Position numbers and translations under genes: made by a program. The notes beneath the pieces are model-generated. The model was given only the letters and a program-made list of their open reading frames with translations, searched no databases and was not told the DNA's origin. Below, in pieces: positions 54,268-62,091 of a stretch of 64,000 bases of DNA (position 1 is its first letter; each line of letters opens with the position of its first letter). The DNA is from JAGPUQ01 sp947084925 (GTDB lineage: Bacteria > Pseudomonadota > Gammaproteobacteria > Pseudomonadales > Porticoccaceae): contig CAMTUJ010000024.1 of the NCBI GenBank assembly GCA_947084925.1, positions 1-64,000 of the forward strand, given 5' to 3'.

Positions 54268-54882
54268 ATGTTCGAATGGATCGCCCAGCCCGAAGCCTGG
54301 ATGGCACTGGCTACTCTGACCCCGCTTGAAGTCGTGCTCGGCATCGATAACATCATTTTTTTTGCGATTCTGGTGCAGCGGCTGCCCAAGGAACGGCAGA
54401 AGTCCGCGCGCTTTATCGGCCTCACCCTGGCGCTCGGTTTGCGGCTGGTGCTGCTGACCTCGCTCGCCTGGCTGGTGAAGCTCACCGCCGACCTGTTCAC
54501 GGTGCTCGGTCAGGGTATCTCCGGACGCGATCTGGTGTTGATCCAGATCGGTCTGCTGGACCTGGTGTTTTCCCGGGATTCGGTCATCACCGCGGTCGGC
54601 ATGGCGGATCACCTGCCGGTGATGGTCATCGCCGTCGTGATCGCGATTATTTTCATGATGCTGTTCGCGGGCGCGGTGGGCGATTTCATCACCAAACATC
54701 CGACCCTGAAAATGCTGGCGCTGTCGTTTCTGGTGCTGGTGGGCACGGCGCTGATCGCCGATGGTCTCGATTTCCACATTCCCAAAGGCTACATCTACTT
54801 TGCGATGGCGTTCAGCTTTGGCGTGGAAATTCTCAACCAGCGGGTGCGCGCCCGCCGCGTGCGACAGCGTGTCGGGGCCTGA
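54268..54882 (+). CDS. TerC-family membrane protein with an internal deletion
   Basis: A 204-residue integral membrane protein. MFEWIAQPEAWMALATLTPLEVVLGIDNIIFF and HIPKGYIYFAMAFSFGVEILNQ match TerC-family (YgdQ-like) proteins, which are proposed Mn or other metal exporters. The usual protein is about 237 residues. Here SGRDLVLIQIGLLDLVFSRDS joins the segment before the mid-protein helix and acidic loop directly to the second DNA-like motif, so about 33 residues are missing near residue 91. The conserved FSLDS motif is FSRDS. The reading frame is intact. Folding and activity are uncertain. Confidence 0.85.
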   Translation: MFEWIAQPEAWMALATLTPLEVVLGIDNIIFFAILVQRLPKERQKSARFIGLTLALGLRLVLLTSLAWLVKLTADLFTVLGQGISGRDLVLIQIGLLDLVFSRDSVITAVGMADHLPVMVIAVVIAIIFMMLFAGAVGDFITKHPTLKMLALSFLVLVGTALIADGLDFHIPKGYIYFAMAFSFGVEILNQRVRARRVRQRVGA

Positions 54883-55536
54883 ATGCTCGCGCAGATGAAT
54901 ACTGCGCTTGGCATGGCGCCGGTGGCCTTTGTGCTGCTGCTGGTGGTGATCGACCCCTTTGGGCTGACGCCGATGTTTGCCGCGCTGACCGCGGGCAAAA
55001 CAACACTGGAACGGCGCCGCATCGCCACCCGGGCCGTAATCATTGCGGGCGGAGTAATCGCCTTTTTCATTTTTGGCGGCGGCTGGCTGCTCGATTATCT
55101 CGGCGTGGGCATGCCGGCATTTCGCATCGCCGGCGGGGTGCTGCTGTTCCTGATCGCGATGGATTTGCTGCTGGTGCGTCACTCCGGACTGAGTTCGGCA
55201 ACCGAACGCGAGCGGAGCGAGGCGGCGCGGCGCGACGATATCGCGGTGTTTCCGCTCGCGATTCCCATGATCGCCGGACCCGGGACGCTGACCACCGTGA
55301 TGCTGCTGGCCCACGATCAGGGCATCGCGACGAATCTGCTGATACTCGGTCTGAGTCTGGTGGTGCTGGCCATTACGCTGGCCATGTTCCTCTTCGCCGC
55401 GCGGGTGGTGCGGGTACTGGGCGAGACCGGGATCAACGTGATCACGCGGTTATTGGGCCTGCTGCTCGCCGCGCTGGCGGTGCAGTTCGTGCTGGACGGG
55501 TTGCGCGAGAGCCTGCCCGGTCTCGTGGGAGACTGA
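54883..55536 (+). CDS. MarC family integral membrane protein
   Basis: A 217-residue protein with six membrane segments, beginning FVLLLVVIDPFGLTPMFAALTAG, the MarC hallmark. FPLAIPMIAGPGTLTTVMLL is the second conserved segment and INVITRLLGLLLAALAVQFVLDG the third. Its function is unknown; the old link to multiple antibiotic resistance was not upheld. The ATG abuts the stop of the TerC-family gene, so the two are probably co-expressed. Confidence 0.92.
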   Translation: MLAQMNTALGMAPVAFVLLLVVIDPFGLTPMFAALTAGKTTLERRRIATRAVIIAGGVIAFFIFGGGWLLDYLGVGMPAFRIAGGVLLFLIAMDLLLVRHSGLSSATERERSEAARRDDIAVFPLAIPMIAGPGTLTTVMLLAHDQGIATNLLILGLSLVVLAITLAMFLFAARVVRVLGETGINVITRLLGLLLAALAVQFVLDGLRESLPGLVGD

Positions 55537-55577
55537 GCGCCGCCGGTGTTACCGGCGGCTGCGAGCCTCCCGGCTCT

Positions 55578-57245
55578 TCAACGGAGTTGCATGCCCTGGT
55601 AATGATTCTCCGCCAGCGCCTTGCACTCCTGCCGGAACACGGGCGCCGGCGCCGCGTACAGCAGGAGCGCGCGGGGTTTGCCGGGAATATTGCTGCCCAT
55701 GATCCAGCTATCGGTTTTACTCAGCAGCGTCTTGTCGGCTTCCTGTTCGGCGTGGCGCGTCCACGCCGTTTCGGCCTCGGGCGTGGGCACCACCTCCCGG
55801 AGGTTGCGCTCGCGCATGTAGCCCATGAGATCGGTCACCCAATCCACGGTGATCTGCGCGCAACGGGGCAGATTGCAGAACGCGGCGTGGGGGCCGATGT
55901 GCATGAACATGTTGGGAAAGCCGCTGACCTGAAGGCCCATGAAGGTTTTCAGTTCGCGCGACCATTTGTCCTTGATCGAGCTGCCGTCCGGGCCGCGGAT
56001 GTCGATGCGCGAAATGGCGCCGGTACCGGCATCAAAGCCGGTCGCGAAAATGATCACATCGAGGTCGTATTCCGCTGCCGTGGTCTTGATCCCTGTTGGT
56101 GTGATGCGCGCGATGGGATTTTCGCGGATATCGACCAGGGTTACATGGTCCTGGTTGTAGACCTCGTAATAGTTGGTTTCCATGGGTACGCGACGCTGGC
56201 CGAAGCCGTGGGTGGTCGGCACCAGTTTCGCGGCGACAGCCGGATCCTTGACGCGCGCGCGAATCTTGCGGGCGACGAAGTCCGACAACAATTTGTTGGC
56301 CCGCATGTCGGTCATGACATCGTGGAAATTGGCGAGCCACAGCGCGAAGCCGCGACCGTGCGTGTGGAGTTTCTCGAACAGCGCCTCACGCTCTTCGGCG
56401 CTGACATCGAAGACCGAACGCGGATCGAAGTCGTGCATGAAGGCGCCGCCGGTTTTGTCGCAGAGCTTGAAGATCGCCGGGTAGCTGGCCTTTAGCGCCG
56501 CCTGTTCTTCCGGTTTGATGGGCCCGTTGTGCAGTGGCACGCACCAGTTTGCGGTGCGCTGGAACACATGCAGACGGGCGGCGCCGGCGGCTAGGTGGGG
56601 AATCAACTGCACCGCCGTCGCGCCGGTGCCGATGATGCCGACCCGCTTGCCCAGATAGACCGATTTGTCGCCGCCCAGCCCGTTGGGGTCGTGGGGCCAG
56701 CGGGAGGTGTGAAGGGATTTACCCTGGAAACTGTCGATGCCGGCAATATCGGGAAACTGCGTGGCCGACAGCAGTCCGGTCGCCATGATCATGAAGCGGG
56801 CGCGAATGGTGGCGCCGGCCTCGGTGAGGATATCCCAGCACTGCGCATTGGCATCGAAAGTTGCCGCCGTGACGCGGGTATTGAAGCGGATAAGCGGTCG
56901 CAGGTTGAACTTGTCGGCGACGTGATTCAGGTACGCCAGGGTTTCTGGCTGGGGCGCGAAATGTTCACTCCAGTTCCATTCCCGCAGCAGTTCGTCCGAG
57001 AATGAATACGCGTAGGTGTAGCTTTCGGAATCGAAGCGGGCGCCGGGATAGCGGTTCCAGTACCAGGTGCCGCCGACACCGCTGCCGGCTTCTATGCCGA
57101 GCACCGAAAAGCCGGCCTCGCGCAGGCGGTGGATCTGGTACAGACCGGAAACGCCGGCGCCGATGACCACGGCGTCAAACTGGGTAGCCGCGCCATTGGC
57201 GGCACGGTGCGTCGACGTGCTGGATACTGCGGGTGCATTGGGCAT
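55578..57245 (-). CDS. Flavin-dependent monooxygenase, Baeyer-Villiger type
   Basis: A 555-residue FAD/NADPH enzyme. The first Rossmann motif is GAGVSG at 29-34, followed by GSGVGGTWYWNRYPGARFDSES. The Baeyer-Villiger fingerprint FxGxxxHxxxW is present as FQGKSLHTSRWPHD (from residue 173), and the NADPH-binding motif GTGATAVQLIPHL is near 204. Such enzymes insert oxygen next to a ketone to give an ester or lactone. GGAGAAACACC precedes the ATG. It is divergent from the acyl-CoA operon, which could metabolise products of ketone oxidation (inference). Confidence 0.92.
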   Translation of the reverse strand: MPNAPAVSSTSTHRAANGAATQFDAVVIGAGVSGLYQIHRLREAGFSVLGIEAGSGVGGTWYWNRYPGARFDSESYTYAYSFSDELLREWNWSEHFAPQPETLAYLNHVADKFNLRPLIRFNTRVTAATFDANAQCWDILTEAGATIRARFMIMATGLLSATQFPDIAGIDSFQGKSLHTSRWPHDPNGLGGDKSVYLGKRVGIIGTGATAVQLIPHLAAGAARLHVFQRTANWCVPLHNGPIKPEEQAALKASYPAIFKLCDKTGGAFMHDFDPRSVFDVSAEEREALFEKLHTHGRGFALWLANFHDVMTDMRANKLLSDFVARKIRARVKDPAVAAKLVPTTHGFGQRRVPMETNYYEVYNQDHVTLVDIRENPIARITPTGIKTTAAEYDLDVIIFATGFDAGTGAISRIDIRGPDGSSIKDKWSRELKTFMGLQVSGFPNMFMHIGPHAAFCNLPRCAQITVDWVTDLMGYMRERNLREVVPTPEAETAWTRHAEQEADKTLLSKTDSWIMGSNIPGKPRALLLYAAPAPVFRQECKALAENHYQGMQLR

Positions 57246-57275
57246 GGTGTTTCTCCGATGGCTTATGTTGTGAGG

Positions 57276-57290
57276 TTTTTATATAAGCTC
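57276..57290 (-). promoter_or_regulatory. AT-rich -10-like element before the monooxygenase
   Basis: The reverse strand reads GCTTATATAAAAA about 35-45 nt before the monooxygenase start, within an otherwise GC-rich gap. TATATA would serve as a -10 box. No convincing -35 is visible. Confidence 0.35.
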
Positions 57291-57470
57291 TTGCTCCTGT
57301 CGCTGGTGTTGCGCCGGTCCCACGCAGGATTGCGTTTCTCTTTACCACTTTTCGTGGCCGGAAAGATAGTGTCCATCTGATCAGCAGACCCACCAACACG
57401 TTGCGGGCGGCGGGCGATTCCCGCGCGCTGGCCCCGGCCGTCCTGCAATCAACTACCGAGGTGCCGCCGG

Positions 57471-57499
57471 TTTTGCCGATCCACGCATCAGCCTATAGA
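57471..57499 (+). promoter_or_regulatory. Candidate sigma-70 promoter of the acyl-CoA operon
   Basis: TTTTGC (57471-57476) and TATAGA (57494-57499) are spaced by 17 nt and lie 60 nt before the acyl-CoA dehydrogenase start. The gap between the divergent genes (57246-57558) contains no supported coding sequence. Confidence 0.5.
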
Positions 57500-57558
57500 A
57501 TCCCCGGGCCCGGCCGCCCGCCGGTCCCCTTTCCGCGATCCGTGCAACGAGTGTACCG

Positions 57559-58719
57559 ATGAGCAGCACCAACGAAAATTATCCCGAAATCCGTGCCGCC
57601 GTGACCAAACTGTGCAGCCAGTTCCCCGGCGAATACTGGCGCGCGCTGGACGACACCCATACCTATCCCACGGCGTTCGTGCGCGCGCTTACCGAGGCGG
57701 GCTTTTTGTCGGTGCTGATTCCCGAGGAATACGGCGGTGCCGGCCTGCCCATCGAGGCGGGCTGCGCGGTGCTCGAAGAAATCCAGCGCTCCGGCTGCAA
57801 CGGCAGTGCCTGTCACGCCCAGATGTACACCATGGGCACCCTGCTCAGGCACGGCAACGAGGATCAGAAGCGCCGCTACCTGCCCGGCATCGCCGCAGGC
57901 GAGCTGCGCTTGCAGGCGTTCGGTGTCACCGAGCCCACCAGCGGCACCGACACCACCCGCATCCGTACCCGCGCGGTGCGCGACGGCGCCGACTATGTGA
58001 TCAACGGCCAGAAGGTGTTCATTTCGCGCACCGAACACTCGGACCTGATGGTGCTGCTGGTGCGCACCACGCCCTACGAGGAGGTCAAAAAATCCTCCGA
58101 CGGCATGTCGGTGTTTCTGGTGGACATGCGCGAGGCGGTGGGCAACGGACTCACCATCAAACCCATCAAGACCATGATCAACCACTCCACCACGGAGCTG
58201 TTCTTCGACAACCTGCGGGTGCCGGCGGCGAACCGCATCGGCGAGGAGGGCAGGGGCTTCAAGTACATCCTCGACGGCATGAACGCCGAGCGTATCCTGA
58301 TCGCCTCCGAGTGCATCGGCGACGCGCGGTTTTTCATCGAGCGCGCGAGCAGGTACGCCTGCGAACGCTCGGTGTTCGGACGTCCCATCGGCCAGAACCA
58401 GGGCATCCAGTTCCCGATCGCGCGCAACTATGTGGAGACCGAAGCGGCGGCCCTGATGGTGTTGAACGCGGCGCGCCTGTTCGATGCCGGCGAGCCCTGC
58501 GGCTCCGAGGCCAACATGTGCAAGCTGGCCGGCTCCGAGGCCGCCTGGCACGCCGCCGACACCTGCCTGCAGACCCACGGTGGTTTCGGCTATACCCAGG
58601 AGTACGACATCGAGCGCAAATTCCGCGAGACGCGGCTGTACCAGACCGCGCCGATTTCCACCAACCTGATCCTGTCCCACGTGGCCATCCACGAGCTGGG
58701 CATGCCCAAGTCGTTCTGA
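57559..58719 (+). CDS. Acyl-CoA dehydrogenase
   Basis: A 386-residue FAD enzyme. LQAFGVTEPTSGTDTTRIRT is the flavin/substrate signature and CERSVFGRPIGQNQGIQFPIA the second. The usual C-terminal catalytic YEG glutamate is replaced: the segment reads LYQTAPISTNLIL. A glutamate in MNAERILIA (E244) falls where isovaleryl- and long-chain acyl-CoA dehydrogenases carry their base, as I recall them, so a branched or long acyl-CoA substrate is plausible. It is the first gene of a four-gene set running to 61335. Confidence 0.92.
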   Translation: MSSTNENYPEIRAAVTKLCSQFPGEYWRALDDTHTYPTAFVRALTEAGFLSVLIPEEYGGAGLPIEAGCAVLEEIQRSGCNGSACHAQMYTMGTLLRHGNEDQKRRYLPGIAAGELRLQAFGVTEPTSGTDTTRIRTRAVRDGADYVINGQKVFISRTEHSDLMVLLVRTTPYEEVKKSSDGMSVFLVDMREAVGNGLTIKPIKTMINHSTTELFFDNLRVPAANRIGEEGRGFKYILDGMNAERILIASECIGDARFFIERASRYACERSVFGRPIGQNQGIQFPIARNYVETEAAALMVLNAARLFDAGEPCGSEANMCKLAGSEAAWHAADTCLQTHGGFGYTQEYDIERKFRETRLYQTAPISTNLILSHVAIHELGMPKSF

Positions 58720-58728
58720 GGGGACGAG

Positions 58729-59586
58729 ATGACCGCTATCGATCTCGCGCATTTGCAGCAATGGCAGGGCCGCCAGGAACGCGCCACCGACCTGATCGCG
58801 CCCGCCAAGGTGGAAGCCATGGCGGCCACCCTCGACTGGGAGTCCGCCCCCGCCGTCGGCGCTGAACTGCCCCGGCCCTGGCACTGGCTGTATTTTCTGC
58901 CGGCCGCGCGGCAATCGAAAATCGGCCGCGACGGCCATCCCGAGCGCGGCGGCTTTCTGCCGCCGGTGCCGCTGCCGCGCCGCATGTGGGCGTCGGGCAA
59001 TGTCGAGTTTCTCGCGCCGCTGCGGGTGGGCGATGAAGCCACCCGCACCAGCACCGTGCAGAGCGTGACCCACAAGCGCGGCGGCACCGGCGATCTGGTG
59101 TTCGTCACCGTCGCCCATGAAATCCGCGCGCGCGATGTGCTCGCGATCCGCGAGACCCAGAACCTGGTGTACCGCGAAGACCCGGATCCCGATGCGCCCG
59201 CGCCCAGGCCGGTGGCGCCGCCCGCGGCGGCGGAGTTCGGCCGCGCCTGGATGCCCGATCCCGTGCTGCTGTTTCGCTATTCGGCGCTGACCTTCAACGG
59301 CCATCGCATTCACTACGATCGCGACTACGCCATGGGCGAGGAAGGCTATGCCGGACTGGTGGTGCACGGGCCGCTGTCGGCGACCCTGTTGCTGGATCTG
59401 GTACGCGCCGAGCTGCCCGGCGTCGAGATCGCGCAGTACGACTACCGCGCCGTGCGCCCCCTGATCGACGGCAATCTGTTCCGCGTCGAGGGCTGCCGAA
59501 CCGACGCCGGGCTGAGTCTGTGGGCGCTGGATCACACCGGTGCCGTCACCATGCAAGCCACCGCCACCTTGGGGAACGCGGGATGA
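58729..59586 (+). CDS. MaoC-like double-hotdog acyl-CoA hydratase
   Basis: A 285-residue protein of the FAS1-dehydratase/HTD2 type seen in mesaconyl-C4-CoA and itaconyl-CoA hydratases. The N-terminal hotdog includes PRPWHWLYFLP and PLPRRMWASGNVEFLAPLRVG; the C-terminal hotdog has FRYSALTFNGHRIHYDRDYA, the hydratase-2 motif with Asn in place of the usual Asp. The ATG is 9 nt after the dehydrogenase stop and its stop overlaps the lyase start (ATGA). A neighbouring CitE-like lyase supports a hydratase-lyase pair acting on a C5 acyl-CoA. Confidence 0.85.
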   Translation: MTAIDLAHLQQWQGRQERATDLIAPAKVEAMAATLDWESAPAVGAELPRPWHWLYFLPAARQSKIGRDGHPERGGFLPPVPLPRRMWASGNVEFLAPLRVGDEATRTSTVQSVTHKRGGTGDLVFVTVAHEIRARDVLAIRETQNLVYREDPDPDAPAPRPVAPPAAAEFGRAWMPDPVLLFRYSALTFNGHRIHYDRDYAMGEEGYAGLVVHGPLSATLLLDLVRAELPGVEIAQYDYRAVRPLIDGNLFRVEGCRTDAGLSLWALDHTGAVTMQATATLGNAG

Positions 59587-60464
59587 CCGCCAGCCATCCA
59601 TTGCCCGCCTGGCGTTCGGCGCTGTTTGTGCCGGCGCATGTCGAAAAATTCGTCGCCAAGGCCCACACCCGCGGCGCCGACGCCATCATTCTCGATCTCG
59701 AAGACAGCGTGCCGCTGCCCGAGAAGGCGAGCGCGCGCGGCGCGGTGCCCGGTGCCGCCGCGCAGATCGCCGGCCACGGCCTCGATGTGCTGGTGCGCAT
59801 CAACCGGCCCTGGCGGCTCGCGGTGCGCGATCTGGAAGAAAGCATCTGCGCGCAAGTCCACACCATCGCGGTACCCAAGGTGGCGAGCGCCGACCATCTG
59901 GCCTTCATCGCCGAGATCATCGACGAAATCGAAATCGACAAAGGCCTCACCCCGGGCCACACCAAACTGCTTGCCTTTATCGAAGGCGTCGGCGGCCTTG
60001 CGCAGGTGGATGCCATCGCGTGCGCGTCATCGCGCCTGATCGGGTTGTTTCTGGGCGCCGAGGATTTCAGCGCCGAAGTGGGGATGCAGCCCACGGCGGA
60101 GGGCCTGTTCGGACCCAACCAGCAGATCGTGTTCGCCGCGCGGCGCGCCGGCATTCTGCCGTTCGGTTTTGTCGGCTCGATTGCCGACTACTCGGATCTC
60201 GACGCCTTCCGCGCCCGCATCCGTCAGGCGCGCGCGCTCGGCTTTGTCGGTGCGCTCGGCATCCACCCGAGCCAGGTCGGTATCATGAACGAGGAGTTCG
60301 TGCCGAGCGCCGAGGAAGTCGACCATGCGCGCGGCCTGCTCGCCGCCTATGAACAAGCCCTTGCCGAAGGACGCGGCGCCGCCGCCTACCAGGGCAAGAT
60401 GATCGACGCCCCCGTGGTGGCGAGGGCGCGGGAAGTGCTGCGCGCGCACGCCGCCCGCGCTTGA
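59583..60464 (+). CDS. CitE-like acyl-CoA lyase (HpcH/HpaI family)
   Basis: A 293-residue TIM-barrel lyase. SALFVPAHVEKFVAKAHTRGADAIILDLEDSVP is the N-terminal signature, LAFIEGVGGLAQVDAIA contains the Mg-binding Glu and GLFLGAEDFSAEVGM the following acidic motif. GALGIHPSQVGIMNEEF closes the barrel. Members cleave malyl-, methylmalyl- or citramalyl-CoA. With the coupled MaoC-like hydratase, citramalyl-CoA or beta-methylmalyl-CoA are the most likely substrates (inference). Confidence 0.88.
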   Translation: MTASHPLPAWRSALFVPAHVEKFVAKAHTRGADAIILDLEDSVPLPEKASARGAVPGAAAQIAGHGLDVLVRINRPWRLAVRDLEESICAQVHTIAVPKVASADHLAFIAEIIDEIEIDKGLTPGHTKLLAFIEGVGGLAQVDAIACASSRLIGLFLGAEDFSAEVGMQPTAEGLFGPNQQIVFAARRAGILPFGFVGSIADYSDLDAFRARIRQARALGFVGALGIHPSQVGIMNEEFVPSAEEVDHARGLLAAYEQALAEGRGAAAYQGKMIDAPVVARAREVLRAHAARA

Positions 60465-60537
60465 CGCCGGATTTGTATCGGCGTATTCCGGCACTCGTTT
60501 TCACTCACTGCATTCAGACCACAACCGAGGAATTCCC

Positions 60538-61335
60538 ATGACCGAACCCGTGCTGTACCGGCAGGAAGGCCGCATCGCCATCGTCACCCTGAACCGCGCC
60601 GATACCCGCAACGCGCTGTCCGACGAAGTTGTGCCGGCATTGATCGCCCAGCTCAAGCGCGCCAACGACGACACCGGCATCAGCTGCGTGATCCTGACCG
60701 GCGCCGGCCCGAGCTTTTCCTCCGGTGGCAACCTGAAGGAAATCCGCGCCATGACGCAGGAGAAAAATCTCAGCGTGCACGAGATTCGCAACTGGTACAT
60801 CGACTGCATCCAGCAGATTCCCCACACCATGGCCAAGCTGACGGTGCCGGTGATCTGCGCGGTCAACGGCCACGCCATCGGCGCCGGCTGCGATCTCACC
60901 ATGATGTGCGACATCCGCATCGCGTCGGAAAAAGCCGTATTCGCCGAGAGTTTCATGCGCGTCGGCCTGATTCCCGGCGACGGCGGCGCCTGGTTTCTGC
61001 CGCGCGTGATCGGCCTGTCGCGCGCCTGTGAGATGAGCTACACCTGCGACATGATCGACGCGCACAAAGCCGAGCGCTGGGGCATGGTGTCCGAGGTCGT
61101 GCCCCACGAACAACTGCTGGACGCGGCGCTGACCATGGCCAAACGCATCGTCGCGCATCCGCCCATGGGTGTGCGCTATGCGAAGAAACTGCTCGTGGAG
61201 TCGCAGCACATGCCGCTGACCGCCGCGCTCGAAATGGCGGCCGGCATGCAGGCGACCTTGCAAAATACCGAAGACCATCTGGAAGCCATCGACGCGGCGC
61301 TGGAGAAGCGCGCACCGGTATTCAAGGGCTGTTGA
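60538..61335 (+). CDS. Crotonase-fold protein (enoyl-CoA hydratase/isomerase family)
   Basis: A 265-residue crotonase. ILTGAGPSFSSGGNLKEI and NGHAIGAGCDLTMMCDIRIAS form the two oxyanion-hole segments. The two catalytic glutamates of classical hydratase are not at their usual places: the first position is Asp (GAGCDL), and the segment of the second reads FAESFMRVGLIPGDGG. The reaction may therefore be isomerisation or hydrolysis rather than simple hydration. It has a ribosome site CCGAGGAATTCCC. It follows the lyase by 73 nt on the same strand. Confidence 0.9.
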   Translation: MTEPVLYRQEGRIAIVTLNRADTRNALSDEVVPALIAQLKRANDDTGISCVILTGAGPSFSSGGNLKEIRAMTQEKNLSVHEIRNWYIDCIQQIPHTMAKLTVPVICAVNGHAIGAGCDLTMMCDIRIASEKAVFAESFMRVGLIPGDGGAWFLPRVIGLSRACEMSYTCDMIDAHKAERWGMVSEVVPHEQLLDAALTMAKRIVAHPPMGVRYAKKLLVESQHMPLTAALEMAAGMQATLQNTEDHLEAIDAALEKRAPVFKGC

Positions 61336-61519
61336 TCCGGCGGGAACTGGTCAGGGTTCCGGCACGTCCAGGGTCCGAATCGGAGAGGAAAGTCAGGCCG
61401 GAACGGGCTCCGGCGGCAGGCTGCAAGCGGTGTGAGTGATCGCGAAAGCCGCCCGCCCGGTTTGGAGTGCCCGCGGATCGGCCCCGCGACCTGACAGTTC
61501 GCGAACCGGGTGCTGCGCG

Positions 61520-61738
61520 CTAGTTTTTCCTGGTCACGACCAGCAGGAGCCCGCCCACCAGAATTGCGCCAAGGCCAGCCCAGACTGGGACATTGACCCG
61601 TTCCTTTTCGTCGATCGACAGGTGTAACGGACCCACATCGGCCGTGTGGGTCTCCTTGGTGTAGCTGAAGCCGCCGTACGCGAGCGCCAGGGCACCAGCA
61701 ACGATCAGCAGAATCCCTGCAATCTTTTGTGCATTCAT
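61520..61738 (-). CDS. Small two-helix membrane protein of unknown function
   Basis: A 72-residue protein with two membrane segments (IAGILLIVAGALALAYGGFSY and VPVWAGLGAILVGGLLLVV) around a short acidic loop. Similar small proteins occur in stress-related clusters of Proteobacteria; I do not assign a function. The start MNAQKIAG is chosen because GGGGAAAG lies about 6 nt before it; a frame extension to 61762 is possible. The 184 nt between the crotonase gene and this gene hold nothing I recognise. Confidence 0.8.
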   Translation of the reverse strand: MNAQKIAGILLIVAGALALAYGGFSYTKETHTADVGPLHLSIDEKERVNVPVWAGLGAILVGGLLLVVTRKN

Positions 61739-61811
61739 CTTGCTTTCCCCTATCAGCATCACTTGGCCCCCGACTCGGGAGGCTCGTCTGAGGGCGCTCG
61801 AATCGGACGAG

Positions 61812-61950
61812 TCAGATCGTCCTGCCCTGAATGATCCGGATCAGGATCACGACAACGGCCACGACCAACAGCAGGTGGATAAATCCGCCTATGTAGGCTG
61901 ACACCAGCCCCAGTGCGGATCAACAAGGTGATCTTGCCCATCCACAACAA
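61812..61950 (-). pseudogene. Frameshifted Lmo0937-like small membrane protein gene
   Basis: Reverse-strand frame one gives LLWMGKITLLIR from a TTG at 61950; a second frame gives LGLVSAYIGGFIHLLLVVAV and ends VVILIRIIQGRTI with a TGA at 61814-61812. Together they make a protein of about 46 residues like the Lmo0937 family, but a one-base shift near 61905-61918 separates the halves. This is either a true frameshift or a sequencing error. Confidence 0.65.
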
Positions 61951-62044
61951 GCCGCTTAGCGGCGGGTCCGTTGTTGGTAGGCACGATCCGTCAGAGGCGC
62001 TCTTCAGTCAAGCAGGAAATCAATGCCGCGGGCAGGCATCGAGG

Positions 62045-62079
62045 CTTGCCTCCCGACGCAAACCGCATCGGGAGGCAAG
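62045..62079 (-). terminator. Strong hairpin after the 5'-nucleotidase gene
   Basis: CTTGCCTCCCGA (62045-62056) and TCGGGAGGCAAG (62068-62079) make a perfect 12-bp stem with an 11-nt loop, 12 nt after the stop codon at 62092. There is no U run, but stem strength and position suit a transcript end. Confidence 0.7.
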
Positions 62080-62091
62080 ATCGCTCGATGG

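Noticed and set aside
61379..61400. A GGAGAGGAAAGTC stretch resembling the start of RNase P RNA
   Set aside because: Only the short motif matches; the gap of about 180 nt is too small and lacks the other conserved blocks.
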